A stretch of 64,000 nt of DNA from Bacilli bacterium PM5-9 (lineage in GTDB: Bacteria; Bacillota_I; Bacilli_A; JAJDGJ01). A model generated the notes under the pieces. It did no database searches. It was given only the letters and a program-made list of their open reading frames with translations, and was not told where the DNA came from. The translations under genes and the position numbers were made by a program. The stretch covers positions 1 to 64,000 of the forward strand of contig JARXZD010000007.1 of NCBI GenBank assembly GCA_029893765.1, given 5' to 3'. This document shows positions 24,764-32,676 of the stretch, piece after piece; position 1 is the first letter of the stretch; every line of letters starts with the position of its first letter.

Positions 24764-25450
24764 CTAATAAGATATTTTAATGTTTTTTAATTTTGCCTCA
24801 GCGTTCTTATAATTTGGCAAATATGTTTCTATCAAATAGTAAAACTTTTTAGAATGATTTGGTTGAATAAAGTGTGATAATTCATGAACAATAACATAAT
24901 CAATACATTCAAAATCATAATGTAATAAAATAGTTGATAATGTAATACTAGCTTTTTTATAAAAACACACTCCAAATTTACTAGACATTTTTCTAACTTT
25001 TAAAGTTGGTTTAAAATCAATATGCTTAAACTGTTCAACAATCAATTCAAATCTTTCATTAAATATCTTAATAGCTTGATTTTTAATAAATTTATCAATA
25101 ACTCTTGTCGCATCAACTTCATTAGTATCTTTTAAATAAACTAATAACTTATCATCTTTTAATTGGCAACTTTCTCTACTACTTTTATGATATTCAATTA
25201 TATAAGTTTCTCCTAAATAAATAAATCTTCCACCATTTTGATAATCTAATTTATTCAACAAGTCAATATCATATTTTTTTTCTATTTTATTAATAAATTG
25301 ATCTAAATATACTAAAACACTTTCTTTTGTAATATGAAAAGGGCAAGTCACAGTTATAGTTGCATCTGATTTTACCCTGAAATACATATTTTTATTTTTT
25401 GCCTTTTTATTTAACTCAATATTATAGTTTCTATATTTAAAATATTCCAT
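24764..25450 (-). CDS. YgjP/SprT-like metallopeptidase (DUF45)
   Basis: A 228-residue protein with the zinc site VIVHELSHFIQPNHSKKFYYLIETYLPNY (HExxH plus a third His) near residues 180-195, characteristic of the YgjP/WLM-type M48-like family. Conserved preceding segments are VRKMSSKFGVCFYKKASITLSTILLHYDFECIDYV. The N-terminal half is a beta-rich domain (RVKSDATITVTCPFHITKESVLVYL). The family is presumed cytoplasmic and its substrate is not known. Its start shares one base with the stop of the dUTPase gene. Confidence 0.87.
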   Translation of the reverse strand: MEYFKYRNYNIELNKKAKNKNMYFRVKSDATITVTCPFHITKESVLVYLDQFINKIEKKYDIDLLNKLDYQNGGRFIYLGETYIIEYHKSSRESCQLKDDKLLVYLKDTNEVDATRVIDKFIKNQAIKIFNERFELIVEQFKHIDFKPTLKVRKMSSKFGVCFYKKASITLSTILLHYDFECIDYVIVHELSHFIQPNHSKKFYYLIETYLPNYKNAEAKLKNIKISY

Positions 25451-25938
25451 TAATAGTTCTCTTCTTGTCTTTGATGATTAGTTTTATTTTTTTCTAAATA
25501 TCCGCTAATGATTGCATCTTGATCAAAACTAAGACCTAAACCTAATGTTAAAAATTTTATAAATAAAGCACTTAAATTATCATTATTGAAATTGTTTTTT
25601 AAATTTTTTGCATCTGAAAAAATATCAACAAACTGTTCTGTTAATGATACATCACTTTTTTCAACATCAAAAATTAAATTCATATTCAATTCATTTGATA
25701 ATGAAACTAGAAAGTGAATTCCATCAACATATTCTTCAAGAATTATTTCTTTACCACTAGCTTTTTTTATTGACCAATATTTAAAACATCTAGTTTCGTT
25801 TGCTAGTTCACCTAATTCAACTAAAAAAGCTAATACTCTTTCAGTAACTGTATCTTTTGATGAAATATTATGTTTTTTACATATTTTTTTATCTAATTCA
25901 TCTTGATATGAACATAATAAATTTAAATCAAATTGCAT
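25450..25938 (-). CDS. Dimeric all-alpha dUTPase
   Basis: A 162-residue protein of the dUTPase_2 family (MazG-like all-alpha NTP pyrophosphohydrolase). The metal-binding helices are VELGELANETRCFKYWS (ExxE) and EEYVDGIHFLVSL (ExxxD). It hydrolyses dUTP to dUMP, keeping uracil out of DNA. The spacing to the L20 gene's terminator on one side and the 1-nt overlap with the YgjP-like gene on the other suggest a two-gene unit. Confidence 0.9.
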   Translation of the reverse strand: MQFDLNLLCSYQDELDKKICKKHNISSKDTVTERVLAFLVELGELANETRCFKYWSIKKASGKEIILEEYVDGIHFLVSLSNELNMNLIFDVEKSDVSLTEQFVDIFSDAKNLKNNFNNDNLSALFIKFLTLGLGLSFDQDAIISGYLEKNKTNHQRQEENY

Positions 25939-25952
25939 TTTTATCTCTCCTT

Positions 25953-25985
25953 TTTAAAAAACCAAAATACAAAGTATCTTGGTTT
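25953..25985 (-). terminator. Intrinsic terminator after the infC-rpmI-rplT operon
   Basis: On the minus strand AACCAAGATAC and GTATTTTGGTT form an 11-bp stem with one mismatch around a short TTT loop, followed by T residues, just past the rplT stop codon. Confidence 0.85.
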
Positions 25986-25990
25986 AATAA

Positions 25991-26590
25991 TTATGATAAT
26001 AAGTTAATTAATTCATCTTTTTTAAGTGCAGAATAACCAGTTTTACCTTGTTCTTTTGCTAAAGCTTTTAACTCAGCAACTGTCATTGATTTTAAATCAG
26101 CAGCTACTTCTTTTTTAGCTTCTTTCTTTGGCTCTTCTTTAACTTCTTTTTTCTCTGCTACTTTAGTTTCTTTTTTCGCTTCTACTTTTTTAGCAGGTTT
26201 AGCTTCTACAATTTTTTCAACTGGCTTTTTACCAGATTCGATTGCTTTTTTCGCTTCATTTACGATTTGTTCAAATCCTTTTGGATCATGAATAGCGATT
26301 TCTGATAACATTTTTCTATTAATGTCAATTCCTGCACATTTTAATCCATAAGTTAATCTTGAATATGAGATATCATGCATTCTTGCTGCAGCATTGATTC
26401 TAGCAATCCATAATCTTCTAAAATCTCTTTTACGTTGTTTACGATCACGGAATGAGTATTGAAGAGACTTCATTACTTGTTCATTTGCAGTACGATATAA
26501 CGTATGTTTTGAACCATAATATCCTTTAGCTAATTTTAATATTTTTTTACGTCTATTTCTTGCGACGTTTCCACCCTTTACTCTTGGCAT
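25991..26590 (-). CDS. rplT: 50S ribosomal protein L20 with C-terminal Rho_N/SAP-like extension
   Basis: Residues 1-119 are a complete L20 ([69 protein letters not shown]). Normal L20 ends at about 118 residues; this one continues to 199. Residues 120-164 are a Lys/Glu/Ala-rich linker ([20 protein letters not shown]), and 165-199 form a Rho_N/HeH/SAP-like helix-extended-loop-helix ([20 protein letters not shown] ... [12 protein letters not shown]), a nucleic-acid-binding module. L20 assembles 23S rRNA early and represses its own operon through the infC leader. The added module could alter RNA binding; its role is unknown. Confidence 0.95.
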   Translation of the reverse strand: MPRVKGGNVARNRRKKILKLAKGYYGSKHTLYRTANEQVMKSLQYSFRDRKQRKRDFRRLWIARINAAARMHDISYSRLTYGLKCAGIDINRKMLSEIAIHDPKGFEQIVNEAKKAIESGKKPVEKIVEAKPAKKVEAKKETKVAEKKEVKEEPKKEAKKEVAADLKSMTVAELKALAKEQGKTGYSALKKDELINLLS

Positions 26591-26609
26591 GTCTTAATCC
26601 TCCTATAAA

Positions 26610-26804
26610 TTACTTAACAAGTAATGTTTTAATTCTTTTATAATCACTCTTAGAAATTAATGAAGATTTTCTAAGTTGTCTTCTTTGTTTTACAGTTTTT
26701 CTTGGTGCTAAATGTGATGTATATGAACGACCTCTTTTTAATTTTCCTGATCCAGTTTTATGAACACGTTTAGCTAATCCACGATGTGATTTCATTTTTG
26801 GCAT
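26610..26804 (-). CDS. rpmI: 50S ribosomal protein L35
   Basis: A 64-residue basic protein, the standard length for L35, with the signature [25 protein letters not shown] and C-terminal [21 protein letters not shown]. It is in the canonical infC-rpmI-rplT order, with a strong ribosome binding site (GGAGG) upstream. Confidence 0.97.
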   Translation of the reverse strand: MPKMKSHRGLAKRVHKTGSGKLKRGRSYTSHLAPRKTVKQRRQLRKSSLISKSDYKRIKTLLVK

Positions 26805-26822
26805 AATTATATTCCTCCTATG

Positions 26823-27359
26823 CTATTTCTTTTTCGGGGCAATAAACATAAATAAATTATTACCTTCTAATTTAGGTTGTTTTTCCACTACAACAATGTC
26901 TTCAATACCTTCTAAAAATTGTTTCATAACACTTAATCCAATATCGGTATGTGCCATTTGACGCCCTCTAAAACGCATTGAAACCTTTACTTTATCTCCC
27001 TTTTCAATAAATTTACGAGCATTTTTTAATTTCGTATCAATATCATGTTTATCAATTACTGGAGATAAACGTACTTCTTTAGTATCTTGAACTTTTTGGT
27101 TTTTCTTAGCTTCTTTTGCTTTCTTTTGAATTTCAAAGCGATATTTTCCATAGTCTATAATTTTACAGACTGGTGGATTTGCTTTAGGTGCAACGCAAAC
27201 TAAATCTAAGTTTTTATTTATTGCCATATCTAAAGCTTCTTGATTACTAACAACACCTACTTGTTCACCAGCATCATCAATTAATAAAACTTCTTTAAAA
27301 CGAATATTTTCATTAACTAATTCTTCATTCTTGTTTGTTTTTGCTGTATACTTACTAAT
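26823..27359 (-). CDS. infC: Translation initiation factor IF-3 (AUU start)
   Basis: A protein of about 178 residues. The N-domain has NENIRFKEVLLIDDAGEQVGVVSNQEALDMAI and the C-domain VRLSPVIDKHDIDTKLKNARKFIEKGDKVKVSMRFRGRQMAHTDIG, both diagnostic. No ATG/GTG/TTG lies at the right place. An AAAGGAGGG ribosome binding site is followed after 6 nt by ATT (27357-27359), so translation starts at AUU, as known for infC in other bacteria, where IF3 discriminates against its own start codon and thereby autoregulates. The in-frame extension upstream to 27410 runs through the leader terminator and is rejected. Confidence 0.95.
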   Translation of the reverse strand: MSKYTAKTNKNEELVNENIRFKEVLLIDDAGEQVGVVSNQEALDMAINKNLDLVCVAPKANPPVCKIIDYGKYRFEIQKKAKEAKKNQKVQDTKEVRLSPVIDKHDIDTKLKNARKFIEKGDKVKVSMRFRGRQMAHTDIGLSVMKQFLEGIEDIVVVEKQPKLEGNNLFMFIAPKKK

Positions 27360-27380
27360 GTTAAACCCTCCTTTATATAT

Positions 27381-27408
27381 AAAAAAGTACTCCGTAAAAA
27401 GAGTACTC
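27381..27408 (-). terminator. Attenuator terminator in the infC operon leader
   Basis: On the minus strand AGTACTC and GGAGTACT pair around a TTTTTAC loop, followed by six T residues, ahead of the infC ribosome binding site. The preceding leader (27409-27500) contains complementary segments (GGTTATAGG, TGGATATTGAG) that could form alternative structures. In Bacillus, L20 binds this leader to promote termination; here that role is inferred from gene order and position. Confidence 0.78.
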
Positions 27409-27502
27409 AATATCCATTAACTTTATTTAACAAGTAATGTGACATTTACCTATAACCAACTAGCTATCAGGTGAGATTGAATCTTCTTTCCACGCATATA
27501 TG

Positions 27503-27532
27503 ATTATAACATATATCTCTTATGCCTGTCAA
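27503..27532 (-). promoter_or_regulatory. Promoter of the infC-rpmI-rplT operon
   Basis: On the minus strand a consensus TTGACA (27527-27532) and TATAAT (27503-27508) are 18 bases apart. Transcription begins about 130 bases before infC, producing the structured leader. Confidence 0.88.
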
Positions 27533-27533
27533 A

Positions 27534-28082
27534 TTAATTTGTTTCTATTAATCCATAACCGCCATCTTTACGTTTATATAAGACGCTAATGTTTTCAGTT
27601 TCAATATCTCTAAAGATATAAAAACTATGATGTAACATTTCCATTTCTAAGATTGCAGTATCAATATCTTTTGCTTCTGGTGTTAGTTCTTTTGTTCTAA
27701 CAACTTCTGCTAAATCTTCTTCAAACTCATCATCAGCTAATTCTTTTAAAAATTCCATGTTAAATGCGTAACCTAATTTTTCCTTAGCACGACGATCTTT
27801 TAATTTAGTTTTTTGTTTTCTAATTTGAGCTTCTAATTTTTCAACAACACTATCAATTGCTGTATACAAATCTTTATCTCTTGCTTCAGCACGCAACATT
27901 CCAAATTTTGTTGGGATAGTAGTTTCAATTTTTTGTTCTGAATCGTACACTCTAATTAATACTTTTGCAACTGTGCTATCATCTACTACAAAATATTTGT
28001 CTAATAAATCTAATCTTGATTCAATGTAGTTTTCAATTGCCTCTGTAACCTGAACGTTTTTCCCTTTGATTGAATATTTCAT
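27534..28082 (-). CDS. hpf: Long-form ribosome hibernation promoting factor
   Basis: A 182-residue protein. Residues 1-100 are the YfiA/HPF ribosome-binding domain (MKYSIKGKNVQVTEAIENYIESRLDLLDKYF; AEARDKDLYTAIDSVVEKLEAQIRKQKTKLKDR). Residues 125-182 are the dimerisation domain of long HPF (VRTKELTPEAKDIDTAILEMEMLHHSFYIFRDIETENISVLYKRKDGGYGLIE). It dimerises 70S ribosomes into 100S particles in stationary phase. The ATG at 28082 follows AAAGGAATG; the ATG at 28091 is within that site. Confidence 0.95.
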   Translation of the reverse strand: MKYSIKGKNVQVTEAIENYIESRLDLLDKYFVVDDSTVAKVLIRVYDSEQKIETTIPTKFGMLRAEARDKDLYTAIDSVVEKLEAQIRKQKTKLKDRRAKEKLGYAFNMEFLKELADDEFEEDLAEVVRTKELTPEAKDIDTAILEMEMLHHSFYIFRDIETENISVLYKRKDGGYGLIETN

Positions 28083-28157
28083 TACAATCATTCCTTTCGT
28101 TTAACTTATAATTACCTTTATTATATCCTAAAAATAAAAATAGTAAAGAGATAAACA

Positions 28158-29000
28158 CTAATCATACTTAGCTGGTTCAAAATCTCCAAAAACTTTTTGT
28201 GAAGATGTTACATTAATAAATGATTTTTCATCAATATCAAAAACTGCTTCTTCAATATCATTTATCTCATATGTAGAGACAACTGTATATATAAATGACT
28301 TTTCATCTTTTGAATAACCACCTTTAGCATCTAAAACAGTTACACCATGAATACCATTTTTTAATAAATAATTAACAACTTCATCACCTTTTGATGTAAT
28401 AATTGAAACTGTTACCCTTTGATATCGAACGTGAATAGCATCAATAACCCTTGAGGCAACAAAAGTTGAGATTAATGTATATACAGCTATTTCAACTGTG
28501 AAAAAGATTGCTGATGACATGACAATTGCTCCATTTAAAATTAACATATAATTTCCAGCAGCCTTTTGTTTTTTTACTGACATGAATAAAGCAATGAAAT
28601 CCGTTCCACCTGTACTTGCTCCTGCTTCTAAGGCTAAAGCAACACCTAAACCACTAATAACACCACCAACTATTGCATTTAACAAAATATCATCTAATAC
28701 TACTATTTGTGGTATTACCACTAAAAAGAATGATGTTAGAGCAACATTGACAAACGATAAAATTGTAAACCTTTTACCCACATTAAAATAGGCAAGAAGT
28801 GCTAAAGGTATGTTAGCAACAAATAAAAATATTGATAGTGGTATTAATCCATTACTTAATTTATTAACAATCAAGGCAATACCAGTTAATCCTCCTGACA
28901 TTAGACCACTATTAGTATAAAAGTTATTTAATGCAAATGCTTGAACAATAGCAGAAACAATAGTAAAAATAATAATTTTAATCCATTTTCTATTCTTCAA
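28158..29000 (-). CDS. YitT family membrane protein
   Basis: A 280-residue protein with five or six membrane helices. The N-terminal DUF161 signature is ALNNFYTNSGLMSGGLTGIALIVNKLSNGLIPLS, and the second half is GLGVALALEAGASTGGTDFIALFMSVKKQKAAGNYMLILNG. A C-terminal cytoplasmic DUF2179 domain follows (VTVSIITSKGDEVVNYLLKNGIHGVTVLDAKGGYSKDEKSFIYTVV). Members are common in Bacillota in several copies and their transport role is not established. The start lies 11 nt inside the end of the rmuC frame, so the two are coupled. Confidence 0.9.
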   Translation of the reverse strand: MKNRKWIKIIIFTIVSAIVQAFALNNFYTNSGLMSGGLTGIALIVNKLSNGLIPLSIFLFVANIPLALLAYFNVGKRFTILSFVNVALTSFFLVVIPQIVVLDDILLNAIVGGVISGLGVALALEAGASTGGTDFIALFMSVKKQKAAGNYMLILNGAIVMSSAIFFTVEIAVYTLISTFVASRVIDAIHVRYQRVTVSIITSKGDEVVNYLLKNGIHGVTVLDAKGGYSKDEKSFIYTVVSTYEINDIEEAVFDIDEKSFINVTSSQKVFGDFEPAKYD

Positions 29001-30195
29001 TTAAATCACCTTCCTTCTCAAATTTAACACTTGATATTCTTTTAAACTCAGTTGATATTTTCTGTGTTGTAGTATGAATCTCTTTTGCATCACTATTAAC
29101 ACTATCAATATGCCTCGAAAGATTATCCCATCTTTTAGCATATCTTGTAAATTCCTCATTTAATTTTAATAAATGTTCTTGTATTATTTTAGCATATTTA
29201 CTTTGTTCAATATTTTGAACAATAACTTGAATTGAAGTTAATGTAGCCATTAATGTAGTTGGAGATGTCAACCATACTTTTTTGGTATTAGCATATTCAA
29301 TTACATCTTGAAAATTAGCATTTATTTGAGCAAATACTGCTTCTGCTGGTAAAAACATAATCGCACTATTTGTGGTTTGTCCAGCAACTATATACTTCAT
29401 ACTAATATCATCAATATGTTTCTTTATATCATTTTTAAATTGTTTTTTTGCTTGATTACGACTTACTTCATCAATATCATTATCAAACATTTTTCGATAA
29501 CCCTCTAATGGAAACTTTGAGTCTATAGCTATTGAACCTACTGGCTCGGGAATATTTAATAAGGCATCTGCAATGGTTCCATTACTCATTTTAGCTTGAA
29601 TTTTATAATAATCTTGTTTTTCACCAAAAACTGATTTTAAAATATTATTTAATTGCACTTCACCAAAAGTCCCTCTTGTCTTTTTATCACTCAAAATATC
29701 TTGTAAAGACACTATATTAGTTGACAAATTTTCTATTTTCTTTTGAGCTTCATCAATTTTAGCTAAACGTTCAATCATTTGTGAAAAAGCCGTATTTGTT
29801 TTATTAAAGTTTTTATCTAATTGACTAGTCATATCTTTATTTATTTCTAAAAGTTTCTTTTCTAAAACTTCATTAATGTTGTTAAAATTATTTATTAATT
29901 CTTTTAATAAACTTTCTTTAAATAAATTTAAGTTTTTAAACTGTTGTTCATTTGCTTGTGAATATGATTTAATTAAATCAATTTTAAACTCACTTAATTC
30001 TTTTAACATTGTTTTGTTATTTTCATTTAAAGAATTATTAACATCATTAAAACTATCTTTTAAACTTAAAGTTAGTTCTTGCTTTAAAAACTCTATATTT
30101 TTTAATTGATTTTTCTTATTATTTTTTATTTGAATAAGTTGTATCACTAATATTATAAACAATAAAACAATAATAATTCCAGCAAATATTTCCAT
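28990..30195 (-). CDS. rmuC: RmuC family DNA recombination protein
   Basis: A 401-residue protein with an N-terminal membrane helix (IFAGIIIVLLFIILVIQLI), a long coiled-coil-like region (about 30-170, rich in Lys/Asn/Glu/Leu) and the RmuC nuclease-like domain from about 175: KKTRGTFGEVQLNNILKSVFGEKQDYYKIQ, IAIDSKFPLEGYRKMFD, IMFLPAEAVFAQI and VWLTSPTTLMATLTSIQVIVQN. The PD-(D/E)xK-like DSKFP element is intact. RmuC limits inversion at short inverted repeats in E. coli. It is preceded by the comK-like gene. Confidence 0.92.
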   Translation of the reverse strand: MEIFAGIIIVLLFIILVIQLIQIKNNKKNQLKNIEFLKQELTLSLKDSFNDVNNSLNENNKTMLKELSEFKIDLIKSYSQANEQQFKNLNLFKESLLKELINNFNNINEVLEKKLLEINKDMTSQLDKNFNKTNTAFSQMIERLAKIDEAQKKIENLSTNIVSLQDILSDKKTRGTFGEVQLNNILKSVFGEKQDYYKIQAKMSNGTIADALLNIPEPVGSIAIDSKFPLEGYRKMFDNDIDEVSRNQAKKQFKNDIKKHIDDISMKYIVAGQTTNSAIMFLPAEAVFAQINANFQDVIEYANTKKVWLTSPTTLMATLTSIQVIVQNIEQSKYAKIIQEHLLKLNEEFTRYAKRWDNLSRHIDSVNSDAKEIHTTTQKISTEFKRISSVKFEKEGDLIEE

Positions 30196-30216
30196 AATTT
30201 GATCTCCTTTCTCAAA

Positions 30217-30246
30217 TAATAAAAGATAATGCTTTTAAACATTATC
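30217..30246 (-). terminator. Intrinsic terminator after the comK-like gene
   Basis: On the minus strand GATAATG and CATTATC pair around a TTTAAAAG loop and are followed by TTTTATTATT. The comK-like stop codon is at the stem base; rmuC has its own ribosome binding site downstream. Confidence 0.7.
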
Positions 30247-30682
30247 ATTTATTCTTTCTAACTATATACTCATACTTCATTTCTTTTCTCGCTCTTTCTA
30301 ATTTAAGATATTTTTTATATTGCATCCTTATTGTAAATGTTGAAAAAGCAACTTCATAAATTGAACGATCTTTAAATTTGATGTAAGTTTTATTATTCAA
30401 TTCATAACAAGTAAGATAATTATTAGCACTAATCCATATACAATCATTGCTTAATGGAGATGCTAATGGAATTATATAATCATCTATACATGCTACATAA
30501 ATTGGAACTTTTCTAGTTTTAGGCAATAATTTTTTACTTGCATTAATACTTCCCTTTAAAGTTGTTCCACTTAATAAGCATAGTTTATCTAAATATGTAT
30601 CCATTACATGATTTATTGATAAATCTTCGCCTTCTTTTTGAATAAAAAGTTTGTCATCAAAATTATAAATTACATTAAACAT
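30245..30682 (-). CDS. ComK-like competence transcription factor
   Basis: A 145-residue protein resembling the ComK family (PF06338). LCLLSGTTLKGSINASKKLLPKTRKVPIYVACIDDYIIPLASPLSNDCIWISANNYLTCYE matches the ComK core, where a GS-x-AGRK...KPPI...LFPT-S...C-WIS pattern is found. The C-terminal TFTIRMQYKKYLKLERAR is basic. In Bacillus, ComK activates late competence genes by binding paired AT boxes. This copy is shorter than Bacillus ComK (about 190 residues) and may be a ComK1-type paralogue. The neighbouring gene is the recombination gene rmuC. No competence machinery gene lies in this window. Confidence 0.8.
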   Translation of the reverse strand: MFNVIYNFDDKLFIQKEGEDLSINHVMDTYLDKLCLLSGTTLKGSINASKKLLPKTRKVPIYVACIDDYIIPLASPLSNDCIWISANNYLTCYELNNKTYIKFKDRSIYEVAFSTFTIRMQYKKYLKLERARKEMKYEYIVRKNK

Positions 30683-30713
30683 TTCTTTCCCCTTTTCGTA
30701 GGGCTAAACAATT

Positions 30714-32423
30714 TTATACAAATAATTCTTCTATTGTTTGATTAATATAATCTTGTAAATCTTTTATATATTTTTTAGCATCATCTCTTGTTTGAGCTTT
30801 AATGCCAATATAAAATTTTAATTTTGGCTCAGTACCACTTGGTCTAATTGCGATCCAACAACCATCATCAAGGATGATTTTAATGGCATTTTCTTGAGGC
30901 AACATGATTTTAATTTCTTCATTATCACGATAGCGGATTTGTTTTTCATAATCAGCTAACTCAACAATTTCTCTATCAAGAATTTCTTCTAATTCTGGAT
31001 TTCTAAAATAATTCATTATTGTTTCTATTCTTCTTTTTGAAAGCTTTGGCTCAAGTACGATTGAAATTTGTTTATTGAAATAGTATCCAAATTCTTCATA
31101 AATATCATTTAAAGCATCTAATAAAGTTTTATTGTACTTTTTATAATAGTTAATCATTTCAACTACAATTAAAGTAGTTGATACAGCATCCTTATCAGCA
31201 ATATAAGGGCTTGATAAGAAACCTAAACTTTCTTCATAACCAAATTCAAACTTAAATTCTTTTGTTTCATTAAATTCATTTATTAGTGAACCAATATATT
31301 TAAATCCAGTCAAAACAGATACATTATATAAATCGTATTTAGCAGCGATTTCTTTTCCTAAATCACTTGTTACAATTGTATCAATCATCAAAGAATTTTC
31401 TAAAAGTAATCCTTGTTTATGACGATTTTCTAATATATATTTCAATAATAATGCACCAAGCTCATTACCACTTAATAATTTAAAATCATTATTAAAACGA
31501 CGTACACATACTCCAACACGATCGGCATCAGGGTCTGTTGCGATTACATAATCAATTTTTAATTGATTAGCCTTTTCTATTCCTAATGCATAAGCATTAA
31601 TATCTTCTGGATTTGGAAGCGGACATGTCGTAAATTCTGGATCAGCATTCATTTGTGCGTTCAACGTGAAAATATGACTAAAACTTGCATTCTCTAATAC
31701 TTTAGGAATTATTTTAGCACCAGTTCCATGTAATGGTGTATATAAGATTGGTGTATCTCTAACATCTAAATCTTTATTTACTACGCACTCTAAAGCTGCA
31801 TCAATAAAATCTTCATCATCTTTTTCATCTAAAAATTGAATTAAATTATCATTGTTATCAAAATTTTCAATATCAATATCTAATTCATTTTTTATTTCAT
31901 CAATATATTCTACAATTTTGTTTGCTTCGTCACCTAAAATTTGACACCCTAAAGCATCATAAACTTTATAGCCATTATATTCTTTTGGATTATGGCTAGC
32001 TGTAATATTAATTCCTCCACAACTTTTTAATTTCTTTATCATGAATGATAATTGAGGCGTTGGTCTAATATCCTCAAAAATATATACTTTTATTTGTTGT
32101 GAAGCAAATAAATTAGCGACTAATGCAGCAAATTCTTGTGAAAATTTACGATTGTCATAGGCTACAACTATTCCCCTTTCGTAGATAGTTGGATATTTAT
32201 CTTTAAGATAAGCAATCAAACCTAAAGTTGTTTTAGCAACCACATAATGATTCATGCGATTACTCCCTGGTCCTATCTTACCTCTCAAGCCTGCTGTACC
32301 AAATTCTAATTTCTTTGAAAATGCATCTTCTCTTTCATTTTCATCCATCATAAAAAGTTGTTCTTTTATTTCAGGATTAATTGTATAAGATTCAATCCAT
32401 TTTGCATATTCTTTATCTTTCAT
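30714..32423 (-). CDS. pgcA: Alpha-phosphoglucomutase / phosphomannomutase
   Basis: A 569-residue alpha-D-phosphohexomutase of the PgcA type. The phosphoserine loop is GGINITASHNPKEYNGYKVYD, the Mg site ATDPDADRVGV, the sugar-binding loop EFGYEESLGF and the phosphate-binding loop IAIRPSGTEPKLKFYIG. The N-terminal FGTAGLRGKIGPGSNRMN is also typical. It interconverts glucose-1-phosphate and glucose-6-phosphate, supplying UDP-glucose for glycolipid and wall polymers, in line with the glycosyltransferases in the window. Confidence 0.94.
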   Translation of the reverse strand: MKDKEYAKWIESYTINPEIKEQLFMMDENEREDAFSKKLEFGTAGLRGKIGPGSNRMNHYVVAKTTLGLIAYLKDKYPTIYERGIVVAYDNRKFSQEFAALVANLFASQQIKVYIFEDIRPTPQLSFMIKKLKSCGGINITASHNPKEYNGYKVYDALGCQILGDEANKIVEYIDEIKNELDIDIENFDNNDNLIQFLDEKDDEDFIDAALECVVNKDLDVRDTPILYTPLHGTGAKIIPKVLENASFSHIFTLNAQMNADPEFTTCPLPNPEDINAYALGIEKANQLKIDYVIATDPDADRVGVCVRRFNNDFKLLSGNELGALLLKYILENRHKQGLLLENSLMIDTIVTSDLGKEIAAKYDLYNVSVLTGFKYIGSLINEFNETKEFKFEFGYEESLGFLSSPYIADKDAVSTTLIVVEMINYYKKYNKTLLDALNDIYEEFGYYFNKQISIVLEPKLSKRRIETIMNYFRNPELEEILDREIVELADYEKQIRYRDNEEIKIMLPQENAIKIILDDGCWIAIRPSGTEPKLKFYIGIKAQTRDDAKKYIKDLQDYINQTIEELFV

Positions 32424-32632
32424 GTCTTCACCCGTCCTTAATTAACATTATATCAAATTATTTAATCATTATAAATGAATTACACAAAATATTTACTTAT
32501 AATAAAAAATATTAATTTTATTATAAATAAGTGAAGGTATAGATATAAATAGTAGTTAATTTTTAATTAATAGTTATTTTTTAAAATATTTTACTTATCA
32601 AGTATTTAAGCATTTTAAAAATATGTAATTAA

Positions 32633-32667
32633 ATAAAAAAGAGAAATGATTAAAATCAAATCTCTTA
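32633..32667 (-). terminator. Intrinsic terminator after ppdK
   Basis: On the minus strand AGAGATTTGAT and ATCATTTCTCT form a mostly paired stem, followed by seven T residues, 10-20 bases after the ppdK stop. The rest of 32424-32632 is AT-rich and holds only the likely pgcA promoter (TATAAT at 32447-32452 on the minus strand). Confidence 0.75.
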
Positions 32668-32676
32668 GTATATTTA

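Noticed and set aside
27360-27410. ATG-like upstream start for IF3
   Set aside because: The extension runs through the leader terminator and the ribosome binding site itself.
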